Assembly (NCBI RefSeq): GCF_000719135.1
Contig: NZ_JOEK01000009.1
Span: 372,001 to 436,000 of the forward strand
DNA length: 64,000 nt
Origin: Streptomyces avicenniae
GTDB taxonomy: Bacteria > Actinomycetota > Actinomycetes > Streptomycetales > Streptomycetaceae
Direction: 5' to 3'
The notes under the pieces are model-generated. The model was not told the origin of the DNA. It ran no database searches and was given only the letters and a program-made list of their open reading frames with translations. A program made the position numbers and the translations under genes. This document shows, piece by piece, positions 16,226 through 23,820 of this stretch. Numbering within the stretch: the first letter of the stretch is position 1; each line of letters begins with the position of its first letter.

Positions 16226-17280
16226 GCGGTGCCGACCAGTTTTCCCTTCCCTGTCAGGAAGTGGCTGAGGTAGTCATGGGTGTCGAGACGTTCCGAGAGG
16301 GAGAGGGCCGCTCGTCCGAGGCCGTGGATGACGGCCGCGCCCTCTTCGTCCACGTGGGAGGACCACGGGATCACGCGCTTCCAGTCCTCCAGGGGCAGCC
16401 GGTACGTCTCCAGTCCTGCGGTGAGCGCGGCCAGTTCGCCGAGGCGCACCTTGCGGTCCACCACGTCGGCCCACCAGCCGGAGCGGAGTTCGCCGTGTTC
16501 CGCGGGAGTGAACGCCCGCACCCCTCCGTCGTAGACGGCGCAGCGCTCGAAGAGGCTTCCCACGGCCCTGAGCCGTGCTTCCTCGTACTCGGGCGCCGAG
16601 GTGACGGGGGATCGGAGGAGGTCGAACGGGAAGCGGGCGAAGGGGGCCTGCGTCCCAGGGGTGGGCAGTTCATAGAGGGATTCCAGCACAACGACGATCA
16701 ACGAGGGGCGCGACGCCGCGTCCACGTCGGCCAGTGCGGCCTCCAGGCGTTGCACGCCGAGCCGGGAGCCGATGGTGAAGACGAGGAGGGAACGCAGCGG
16801 TCGGCCCCGCCGCGCCGCGCGCTCCACGGCCTCGGTGAGGGTGCGCGCCAAGGTGCCCCCGGTGCCGATGATGTCGCCGACCACCAGGAAGGTCGCCTCC
16901 GCCAGTTCCCACCGGTCGTACGTCAGCTCGACCGCCCCGTCTGACGGCCGTTCCGTCCCGACGAAACTCACCACCGGGTCGGCGCCGAGCACCTGGCCGA
17001 CCGCGTCCTCCACGCCGAAACTGAGCCCGCCCCGCAGGACGGTGAGCGCCGCGAACTGATCGGCAGGCGTGGTCGTCAGCCCGGCGACGTCCGCGTCGGT
17101 GAGCAGGCGCAACGCCTCGGCGACGGCGGTCCGCGACAGCTGTCGGTACGCGGCGCCGCAGATCGTGGGGTCGGTGAGCAGCCGCCGCGACGACGGCGTC
17201 GAGCAGACCAGGATCCGGGCGGGCCCCGGGGACGTGTACGCGTACAGGCTGCTCCCGTCGGCGCAGCGGACTCGTTTCAT
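16222..17280 (-). CDS. Phosphoribosyltransferase-like protein (uracil-PRTase related)
   Basis: 352 residues, longer than a simple PRTase. The central domain has the PRPP loop FLVVGDIIGTGGTLARTL (residues 131-148), preceded by VLRGGLSFGVEDAVGQVL and a VSFVGTERPSDG segment that resemble the Upp family. The C-terminal ~150 residues are not a domain I recognise. It should bind PRPP and may ribosylate a base or act in reverse. Coupled to TPP-enzyme (9-bp gap upstream) and Nudix (ATGA overlap downstream) genes, so it is part of the same precursor pathway. Confidence 0.65.
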   Translation of the reverse strand: MKRVRCADGSSLYAYTSPGPARILVCSTPSSRRLLTDPTICGAAYRQLSRTAVAEALRLLTDADVAGLTTTPADQFAALTVLRGGLSFGVEDAVGQVLGADPVVSFVGTERPSDGAVELTYDRWELAEATFLVVGDIIGTGGTLARTLTEAVERAARRGRPLRSLLVFTIGSRLGVQRLEAALADVDAASRPSLIVVVLESLYELPTPGTQAPFARFPFDLLRSPVTSAPEYEEARLRAVGSLFERCAVYDGGVRAFTPAEHGELRSGWWADVVDRKVRLGELAALTAGLETYRLPLEDWKRVIPWSSHVDEEGAAVIHGLGRAALSLSERLDTHDYLSHFLTGKGKLVGTA

Positions 17281-17289
17281 ACCTGCCCC

Positions 17290-17874
17290 TCATGCCTTGA
17301 GTGCCGGTCGGCGCTGCGGCCTGCCCTGCTGTGCCGCGATGAGTCGCTCGATGAGGTAGGACGACTCGACGCCGTCGTAGGTCTTGGTCGCGTCAGGTGC
17401 CGGGTCGTCGTTCACGACATGGGCGATGAGGACGACGCCCGGCAGCGGGATCGTGTCGGGGATGTCGGCGGGTTCCCGCACCGGGACCGCTCGCAGACCG
17501 ACCGCGGCGAACAGCTGCTGCCAGTCGAGCGGCGCCGTCCGGCTCGGCATCCCTCCGGCGGATTCGTACAGGCCGTTGTCCACGATGGCCAGCACATGGT
17601 TGTCCAGCGCCGCCGACCGGCCGCCCAGGGCCATCAGCACGGACAGGTTCATGAGGAAACTGCCGTCCGTGTCCAGAGCAGCCACCGGGAGGGGTCGCAT
17701 GGCGGCGGCCATCCCTGTCGAGAGGGCCGACACGTCGCCCATCGTGTCGGTGAAGAGGGTGCGCTCGGGAGCGAGCCGGGCGAGTTCCTCGCTGGTGCGC
17801 CCCAGTCCTGACACGAGCACGCAGTCGGGGGGCAGGTGCGCGAGGAACGCCTCCAGGAATTCGGACGTCTTCAT
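17290..17874 (-). CDS. TPP-binding (beta) subunit of a split 2-oxoacid decarboxylase
   Basis: 194 residues with the TPP pyrophosphate/Mg motif: GDVSALSTGMAAAM, then DTDGSFLMNLSVLMAL and VDNGLYESAGG. This is the C-terminal half of sulfopyruvate/phosphonopyruvate-decarboxylase-type enzymes (ComE-like). The ATG overlaps the alpha-subunit stop by four bases. The pair would decarboxylate a 2-oxo acid to an aldehyde. No PEP mutase or sulfonate gene is present, so a phosphono- or sulfo-substrate is not supported. Confidence 0.8.
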   Translation of the reverse strand: MKTSEFLEAFLAHLPPDCVLVSGLGRTSEELARLAPERTLFTDTMGDVSALSTGMAAAMRPLPVAALDTDGSFLMNLSVLMALGGRSAALDNHVLAIVDNGLYESAGGMPSRTAPLDWQQLFAAVGLRAVPVREPADIPDTIPLPGVVLIAHVVNDDPAPDATKTYDGVESSYLIERLIAAQQGRPQRRPALKA

Positions 17875-18380
17875 GGAACGTTCCGTAGCTGCTGCACGAA
17901 CCGCGGATTGGCGATCAACGCGACGGAGCACTGGCCGGTGTCCAACGTGGCGTACGCCTGCTGGACCAGGACCTCGAAGTCCCGCAGCGAGTCGATCTCT
18001 TCCGCCACGAGGGGAAGCATGCGCAGGTGACTGTGCATGGTCTCCTCGTGGGGAAGGCCCCACCAGTTCGCCTCGCCGAAAGCGCCGCGGCGTCCGAGGA
18101 GCACCACCGTGTGCAGTCGATGACTCATGGTCAGGCGGGCCAACGTCTCACAGGCGCGGCGCAGGCCCGAGTTCTCCATGAGGACGAGGCTGCGGGCCCC
18201 GGCGAGTCGTGCCCCCGCGGCCATGCCCACCGCCGTGGCCTCGTCGCACACCGGGAAGTAGTCGATCTCCGGTCGTCGGGCCGCACGGCGGTGAAGCGGA
18301 CTCAACAGGGAATCGGGGACGCCGCTGATGAAGTTCACACCGGCCCGGACGAGCGTGTCGTAGGCGTCGTCTGCGGACAC
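17871..18380 (-). CDS. PYR (alpha) subunit of a split TPP-dependent decarboxylase
   Basis: 169 residues, homologous to the N-terminal half of phosphonopyruvate decarboxylase or ComD: FISGVPDSLLSPLHRRA, the catalytic-Glu region VCDEATAVGMAAGARLAG, and LMENSGLRRACETLARL. Starts with GTG at 18380, six bases after the cupin gene's stop, with AGGAC upstream. Works with the beta subunit encoded next. Confidence 0.82.
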   Translation of the reverse strand: MSADDAYDTLVRAGVNFISGVPDSLLSPLHRRAARRPEIDYFPVCDEATAVGMAAGARLAGARSLVLMENSGLRRACETLARLTMSHRLHTVVLLGRRGAFGEANWWGLPHEETMHSHLRMLPLVAEEIDSLRDFEVLVQQAYATLDTGQCSVALIANPRFVQQLRNVP

Positions 18381-18386
18381 GACGTC

Positions 18387-18692
18387 CTATTTTCCGGTCG
18401 ATACGAGCTCGACGATGATGTTCGTGTAGTGCGTCGTCCCCACGTTCTTCAGGAGATGCGGCTGACCGGCCTCGTGGTAGACGGCGTCTCCCACCTGATC
18501 GTCGCCCGGATGCACCGTGGAATCGGCGTGGACCGTCTCGGTCTGCCCACCGGCCACGACGACGTACACGTAGTCGCAGGGGTGCTGATGAATCTCCGTC
18601 TGCTCCCCGGGCGCCAGGTCCAACGTCCAGACGCGGACGCGTTCGTCCTGATGAACCAGCTTGGTTCCCACCTGCACGACATCATCTGACAT
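18387..18692 (-). CDS. Small cupin-domain protein
   Basis: 101 residues forming a single cupin barrel: motif 1 [23 protein letters not shown] with His and Glu-type positions, and motif 2 [18 protein letters not shown] with a His. Cupins of this size act as metal-dependent isomerases, dioxygenases or binding proteins. It is the first gene of the long minus-strand run reaching the KtzT-like gene, and a duplicated promoter region lies upstream. GAAGGG lies about ten bases before the ATG. Confidence 0.78.
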   Translation of the reverse strand: MSDDVVQVGTKLVHQDERVRVWTLDLAPGEQTEIHQHPCDYVYVVVAGGQTETVHADSTVHPGDDQVGDAVYHEAGQPHLLKNVGTTHYTNIIVELVSTGK

Positions 18693-18735
18693 CGGACACG
18701 ACCCTTCCATGCTCACGTGGGTGATTGAGGAAAGC

Positions 18736-18777
18736 GGAGCCGGCGTCGGCGACCCGACGCGTCCATCACCCGGCTCC
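18736..18777 (-). promoter_or_regulatory. Nested hairpin in the leader of the cupin operon
   Basis: GGAGCCGG (18736-18743) pairs with CCGGCTCC (18770-18777) and encloses CGTCGG-CGAC-CCGACG (18744-18759). It lies 44 bp upstream of the cupin start, so it would be in the 5' leader and could act as an attenuator, or could end transcription from upstream. Confidence 0.4.
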
Positions 18778-18956
18778 CCGCTCTTCGCACGAATCTCGCT
18801 GTGAAAAGCCCCTGAGCGGGGCGATCGACAAGACCGCGATACATGCCGACTGATCTTGAGCCCTCGATCCTCGGACCGAAGGTTCAACTCCCGATGACGG
18901 GGGGCGACTCTCCCCTGTGCCTTCCGGCGGAAGGCCGCCCTTTCCTGATCAATGTG

Positions 18957-19029
18957 CGCCGGGCTGAGAACCTCGCGCCGGATCCCCATAAATGGCGCTG
19001 TGCGATCCGCCTCGTTCTTCGGCTTTCAT
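18957..19029 (-). pseudogene. Truncated, frameshifted copy of a carrier-protein gene 5' end
   Basis: From the ATG at 19029 the DNA matches the first ~75 bp of the carrier-protein gene at 50157 (MKAE start, then CGGATCGCACAGCG and GCGCGAGGTTCTCA blocks), but a short deletion after codon 4 shifts the frame and the similarity ends after about 25 codons. It is a by-product of duplicating the promoter region. Confidence 0.65.
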
Positions 19030-19246
19030 CCTTGGAAGCTCCTCAGAAGGGCGGCACGACGCGGCCACCAGCTGCTGCCGGAAGATCAGAACGTGATACC
19101 CCGCCACCTGCGCCCACCTGGCGGTCGGCGGCAACTGATCGAATACTAAGTCATGGTGATTCCACCCCGATCCTCATGGATGACAGGGGTTCGGGCGGTG
19201 GACGCGCACTCGGTACCGGTTGTGGTGCCCCGCGCCCGGCACGCCG
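18957..19246. repeat. Duplicated upstream region, copy 1 (contains dead carrier-protein 5' end)
   Basis: About 290 bp closely match 50081-50374 in the same orientation. Conserved blocks include the minus-strand ATG with its GAGGAGC-type ribosome site, a TTGCCGCCGACC block, and GATACTAAGTCATGG (GAATACTAAG here). In copy 2 the region precedes an intact carrier-protein gene; here it lies upstream of the cupin operon. Likely the promoter region shared by two operons. Confidence 0.75.
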
Positions 19247-19506
19247 GACTTCCGCGGCGACGTGCAGAGCGGTACGCCGCGATAAGACCCCCTCACCTCG
19301 ATCTCTCATGGTGCGGCTGGCAGGTCGGATTCCCGTTCCTGTCGGGACGGGTAACTGAGCTGATCAGCCGGGGTTCGGCAGCAACGCGAGCCGTTGAAGA
19401 GCGCTGGTGAGCACATCGATCCAAGTCCAGAGGCTGGCGAGGCGGAGGATGCGGCGCCAACCGTGGCGACCGGGGAGGCGAGGGTCCCGGCGCCCGGCGG
19501 TGCCGG
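19247..19506. other. Non-coding or decayed sequence
   Basis: No gene supported. A minus-strand frame near 19370-19500 ends in a hydrophobic LASLWTWIDVLTSALQRLALLPNPG-like tail that could be decayed transposase, but I cannot assign it. Confidence 0.3.
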
Positions 19507-20058
19507 TCAGGGCGAGCTCGGCCACGCCTGCCGCTGGCGGGGACCCGGGACACCCGTCTCGCCGCGTCCCAGGCATACCTGCGCAGGGCGGAGGTCGATC
19601 TCCTCGGGGGTGAGCGGGGCCTCCGGTCGGCGGATTCGGACGGGCAGCCCGAGGACGTCCAGCAGCTCGACCGCGCGCCCGACGACGGCCATCTCCGGCC
19701 GAGCGACGACATCCAGGCCCCGCAGGGCGTCCAGGATGGGCAGCGAGACCCGCGGCATGCCGGGGACGACCCTCTGCTCGATGCCCGCGGCCTGGTCGTT
19801 GACGGCGTTCAACCAGGTGACGCCCCACTCGAAGGGGAAGCACTCCGGCGAGGGATCCGCGTTGACCACAGCCCCTCCACCGAGGCGAGCACCCCCCTCG
19901 CCCCGGTGGGTGACGATCGCAACCCACCCCTGGGCCTCGATCAGGGCGCCGTTCGCCACGGCGATGGTGTCGGCCCGCCCCCGGCTCAGCGCCGCGTCGC
20001 CCGGGTCGATGACCAGGGGCAGGCCGATGGTGCACGCCTCGGCGGCCGGCAGCGCCAC
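19507..20058 (-). CDS. Hypothetical protein (uncertain, possibly decayed)
   Basis: An open frame of 183 residues downstream of the P450 on the same strand. The middle part (WVAIVTHRGEGGARLGGGAVVNADPS, PFEWGVTWLNAVNDQAAGIEQR) has protein-like composition and normal codon bias, while the last ~25 residues look random. I recognise no family. The neighbouring frame continues with protein-like sequence, so a frameshift is possible. Confidence 0.3.
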   Translation of the reverse strand: MALPAAEACTIGLPLVIDPGDAALSRGRADTIAVANGALIEAQGWVAIVTHRGEGGARLGGGAVVNADPSPECFPFEWGVTWLNAVNDQAAGIEQRVVPGMPRVSLPILDALRGLDVVARPEMAVVGRAVELLDVLGLPVRIRRPEAPLTPEEIDLRPAQVCLGRGETGVPGPRQRQAWPSSP

Positions 20059-20181
20059 CAGGGACGTCTCCGCACGTCAGAGATTCCACCGGCGCACGGC
20101 GGGGCAGCAGCCCCCGGGCGGACGGTTCACCCCGCCCGCGCCGCACACCGACACCGTTCCTCGGCGCTCCCGGCCGTTCCG

Positions 20182-21435
20182 TCAGTACGCGGGCGGGAGC
20201 CGTCGCGTGCGTACCTTGGCGGTGACGGGCATCCTGGTCCAGCCATGGATGATGTTCGAGTACATCCGCACCCCGGGACCCGTGGGCTCGAAATCGCTGT
20301 ATCGGCTGAAGAGTTCCGCGAAGAGCAAGCGCAGCGCTATGCGGGCGACGCTGTGTCCCACGCAGTAGTGGGGACCTGAACCGAACGCCAGGTGCCGGTT
20401 CGGCCGACGCCGTACGTCGAAGGTGTCCGCGGCGGTGAAGACCTCCTCGTCCCGGTTGGCGGACCCCGGCCAGGCCACCACCGCGTCACCGGCGCGGATC
20501 TGCTTGCCCCGCAGTTCCACGTCGGTGCGGGCGTACCGCATGAAGTGTGACGTGGGCGTGCCCCAGCGCAGGGCCTCCTCCACCCCGGTGGCGAGCAGGC
20601 CGGGATCTTCCGACCACTCGGCGAGAACGGCCGTCCCCATCAGGTCGGCCAGCGTGTTGAGCACCACTTGGCCGGTCGTGGCGTTGGCCCCGACCAACAG
20701 GCCGTAGCAGTTCGAGCTGATCTCGCCCATCGTCAGCGGGCGCCCGTCCCGTTCCATTCCGAGCAGAAGGCTCACAAGATCATCGCCCGGATGTCTCCGA
20801 CGGTGCTCGGCCAAGTCCGCGAAGTAGGCGAACAGTTCCCGATGCACGTTGTTCAGCACACTCTCGGCGTCGCCGGTCTCTTCCAGGATCGGGTCCAGGG
20901 GCGCCACACTCGCCAGGCTCAACCTGGTGAGGTGCGGCCAGTCGTCACGCGGCAGATCCATGAGGGAACCGATCATGGCCATCGGCACCTGGGCCATGTG
21001 CTCGGCGAGGTCGTACTTGTCGTCCTCGCCCAGCGGCGTCAGCAGTTCGACGATGGCTTCGCGCATCTGCTCACGCCGGGGCTCCATCGCCTTGACGTGC
21101 AGGGCGCGTTGGACCGGGTCGTGGAGTTCCCCGTGCCGCGGCGGATCGGTGACCGCCATTTGCCGACCACTCGCCGGGTCGGACCGCCCGAGCAGCACAA
21201 GCATCGTGCCCTGCTCCGACGTGAAGCTCTCGTGATCGCGCAGGACGCGTTCGACGTCCGTGTATGTGGTGACCGACCAGAATCCGAGCCCGTCGGTGAC
21301 CTGCTGCCAACTCACCGGGTCCATATGGCGCTGATAACGCCATACCGCATGCGGGTCTCCGTCACGGAACAGCCCGGGGGAGATGAGATCCTTCGCGTCA
21401 CCTGTGAACGGGCATCGGGCGGGAGAGGATTTCAC
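20182..21435 (-). CDS. Cytochrome P450
   Basis: 417 residues, full-length bacterial class I P450. It has the heme loop FGSGPHYCVGHSVAR with Cys358, the ExxR motif EEALR, and an I-helix LLVGANATTGQVV in which the usual acidic residue before Thr-Thr is Ala, an atypical oxygen-activation site. GTG start with AAGGA six bases upstream. It is the last gene of a five-gene minus-strand operon (T-C-A-T NRPS, thioesterase, methyltransferase, A-T NRPS, P450) with a 9-bp gap to the A-T gene, so it may hydroxylate an amino acid on that carrier. Confidence 0.93.
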   Translation of the reverse strand: MKSSPARCPFTGDAKDLISPGLFRDGDPHAVWRYQRHMDPVSWQQVTDGLGFWSVTTYTDVERVLRDHESFTSEQGTMLVLLGRSDPASGRQMAVTDPPRHGELHDPVQRALHVKAMEPRREQMREAIVELLTPLGEDDKYDLAEHMAQVPMAMIGSLMDLPRDDWPHLTRLSLASVAPLDPILEETGDAESVLNNVHRELFAYFADLAEHRRRHPGDDLVSLLLGMERDGRPLTMGEISSNCYGLLVGANATTGQVVLNTLADLMGTAVLAEWSEDPGLLATGVEEALRWGTPTSHFMRYARTDVELRGKQIRAGDAVVAWPGSANRDEEVFTAADTFDVRRRPNRHLAFGSGPHYCVGHSVARIALRLLFAELFSRYSDFEPTGPGVRMYSNIIHGWTRMPVTAKVRTRRLPPAY

Positions 21436-21444
21436 AAGGTGTCC

Positions 21445-23820
21445 TTATTCGCTCAGCTCTGCGCCGGAAGGGCTTGCCACCGACTCCGCGAGTTCCGCGA
21501 CGGTCGGTCGCAGGTACAAGGTTTGAGCAGAGACGTTCACGCCGAGCTCCTGTCTGAGCACAGCGACCAGCTCAGCCGCCGTCAAGGAGTGACCTCCCAG
21601 CTCGAAGAAGTCGTCGTGGATCCCGACGGGCCATACGCCGAGTACCGCCCCCCATATCTCTGCCATACGCCGCTGCAACGAGCTCTCAGGCGCGACGAAC
21701 GGAGTCCTGATGTGCTGCGGTCGGCGACTGGACCCCACGAGCAGTTTGCGATCCACCTTTCCGTTGCGGTTCAGCGGCAGGTCGGGCAGTACCACGATGT
21801 CCGAGGGGAGCATGTACGCGGGCAGTTTGAGCCGTAGTTGCTCACGCAGACGTGCCGCCAGGTCCGCGTCGTCGTCCGACGAGTCGGACACCACGTACGC
21901 GACCAGCCGCTTACGCCCGTTGCCGTCCATGTGCACGGTGACGACGCCCCGCTCCACTTCGGCACAAGCCGCCAGCGTCGCCTCGACCTCTTCTGGTTCC
22001 ACTCGATACCCCTGAATCTTCGTCTGTGCGTCTACACGTCCGACGAACTCGATCACGCCGTCGGGCTGCCTGCGGACGAGGTCGCGCGTTCGGTACGCCC
22101 GTGCGCCAGGAGGACCGGCGGGGTCGGGCAGGAACAGTTCGGCGGTGAGCGCAGGACGGCCCACGTACCCGCGGGCCAGGCCCTCTCCGGCCGCGTACAG
22201 TTCGCCGACGATCCCCGGCGGCACCGGCTGCCCCAGCTTGTCGAGCACCGAGATGCGCGTGCCGTCGATCGGAACGCCGATCGGCACGCTGGCCCCGGCG
22301 GGTGGCTCGCCGGACGTCCAGCACGTCGTGAAGCTGGTGTTCTCTGTCGGGCCGTACCCGTTGGTGAAGAGCAGGCCCGGATACGTGGCGAGGAGCCGTT
22401 CCAGCAGTCTCACCGAGGCGACTTCCCCACCGGCGATCACATGTCTGACCCCGGCGAACGCGGGGAGCGCGGTGGAAATCATCTGATGCAGCAGACCGGT
22501 CGTCAGGATCAGGACGCTCACGCGCTGCTCCTGTACCGCGTCGGCGACCGTCTGCTCGTTGACCGGGCCGTCCGGCAGCACGGCCAGCCGACACCCGTTC
22601 ACCAGCGCGGCGAACATCTCCAGCGTGGCCGCGTCGAAGCCGAGGGGCGCGATCTGGAGGAAGACGTCGTCGCGCCGAATCCGCATCCAGTTGGGTTCAC
22701 GGACGAGTCGTGAGACGCCACGGTGCGGGACCGCGACCCCCTTGGGTGTTCCTGTCGAGCCCGACGTGAAACTGACGTACGCGAGCTGGTCGGGGCTCAT
22801 CCCGACGGAGACCGGCGCGGCGTCACCCGCGGCGATCGAGTCCGTGACGAGGGGATCCGTGCCTGTCGGCACCCGATCGACGAACGCTCGCGTGACGAGT
22901 GTGAACCGCACGCTGGCTTCCCTGACCAGCTGCTCCAGCCGGGCCGGCGGGTCGTCGGGGCTCAGGCCCAGATAGCCGCAGCCCGCCTTCAGCACCCCGA
23001 GGACCGTGGCCACACGCTCGGCGGACCGGGGCATGAGGATGCCCACGACGGTGTCCGGGAGCGCGCCGCGAGCCCGCAGCTCCGCCGCCACGGCGTTCGC
23101 CTGGTCGTCGAGCTGCCGGTGGGAGAGGGTCAGCCCGCCGCACGTCACCGCCGGGCCGTCCGGCGTCGCCACCGCGTGCCGAGCGATGAGATCGTGAAGA
23201 TTCTCCGCCTCCACGGGAGCGCGGTCGGTCCCATCGAGTGTCCGCAGTCTCTCGGCGTCGCCCGGGGCCAACAGGTCCAGCACCGAGACGGGTGTCTTCT
23301 CGTCCCGCTGACCGGCCTGCGCGGCGGCACCGACCAGTCCCGCGAGCGCTGGCCCCTCCCCCGGTTCCCAGCCGCGCCTCCGACTCCCGCCCTCAGCCGT
23401 CACCGGGCGGACGCCACTCGCCGTCCCGGCCCCGAGCGTGACGAGAGGCACCCCGGCGGCGGCCACGATCTCCAGCATCCAGTCAGGACCGGGCGCGCCC
23501 GTCGCCGAAACCCACAGGCACGCGACAATCTCGTCGCCGCCTCCCTCGCCCAGGTGCACCCGGCCATGAAGCCGCGGATTCCCGAGTTCCTGTGCGGCGC
23601 GGTCGAGCACCGTGCGGAACACAGGATCGTCGCTGAAATCCAGCGTGGCCGCTCCGGAGATCTCCTCGCCCTCGATCGCACAGGCGACGGTGACGCTTCC
23701 CTGGCCGGTACGGCGATGCAGAACCGTCGCGAGCGCCGCCAGCGCGTCAACCGTATCGGGGCCCGGGCGAGCCCCGGCATCCCCTTGCGACTGCGGCAAG
23801 CCTGAAGGAGACGCCGTCAT
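21445..23820 (-). CDS. NRPS protein: half-condensation relic, adenylation, carrier (A-T)
   Basis: 791 residues. Residues ~20-190 resemble only the C-terminal half of a condensation domain, with no HHxxxDG. The A domain has YVSFTSGSTGTPKGV, FDAAT, NGYGPTENT, YRTRDLV, GRVDAQTKIQGYRVEPEEVE and NGKVDR. The carrier has FFELGGHSL with Ser745. My hand-read specificity code is about D-A-L-I-I-G-G-S-F, near the valine code, so an aliphatic residue is suggested. The ATG overlaps the methyltransferase stop (ATGA). Condensation must be supplied in trans. Confidence 0.88.
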   Translation of the reverse strand: MTASPSGLPQSQGDAGARPGPDTVDALAALATVLHRRTGQGSVTVACAIEGEEISGAATLDFSDDPVFRTVLDRAAQELGNPRLHGRVHLGEGGGDEIVACLWVSATGAPGPDWMLEIVAAAGVPLVTLGAGTASGVRPVTAEGGSRRRGWEPGEGPALAGLVGAAAQAGQRDEKTPVSVLDLLAPGDAERLRTLDGTDRAPVEAENLHDLIARHAVATPDGPAVTCGGLTLSHRQLDDQANAVAAELRARGALPDTVVGILMPRSAERVATVLGVLKAGCGYLGLSPDDPPARLEQLVREASVRFTLVTRAFVDRVPTGTDPLVTDSIAAGDAAPVSVGMSPDQLAYVSFTSGSTGTPKGVAVPHRGVSRLVREPNWMRIRRDDVFLQIAPLGFDAATLEMFAALVNGCRLAVLPDGPVNEQTVADAVQEQRVSVLILTTGLLHQMISTALPAFAGVRHVIAGGEVASVRLLERLLATYPGLLFTNGYGPTENTSFTTCWTSGEPPAGASVPIGVPIDGTRISVLDKLGQPVPPGIVGELYAAGEGLARGYVGRPALTAELFLPDPAGPPGARAYRTRDLVRRQPDGVIEFVGRVDAQTKIQGYRVEPEEVEATLAACAEVERGVVTVHMDGNGRKRLVAYVVSDSSDDDADLAARLREQLRLKLPAYMLPSDIVVLPDLPLNRNGKVDRKLLVGSSRRPQHIRTPFVAPESSLQRRMAEIWGAVLGVWPVGIHDDFFELGGHSLTAAELVAVLRQELGVNVSAQTLYLRPTVAELAESVASPSGAELSE

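Noticed and set aside
14487..17280. Toxoflavin/fervenulin or toyocamycin-type pathway
   Set aside because: Those pathways need GTP cyclohydrolase II or QueD/QueE-type genes; only GTP cyclohydrolase I is present here and an NRPS assembly line surrounds it.
17290..18380. Phosphonate antibiotic pathway based on phosphonopyruvate-decarboxylase-like subunits
   Set aside because: No PEP mutase gene or other phosphonate gene is visible in the window.
19153..19410. Conserved small plus-strand protein, with a homologue at 50281
   Set aside because: The similarity is explained by the 290-bp DNA duplication; beyond it the two frames diverge completely and lack protein features.
19394..20368. Plus-strand open frame opposite the hypothetical gene and P450 3' end
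   Set aside because: Ser/Arg/Thr-rich sequence without motifs, antisense to the P450 coding strand.
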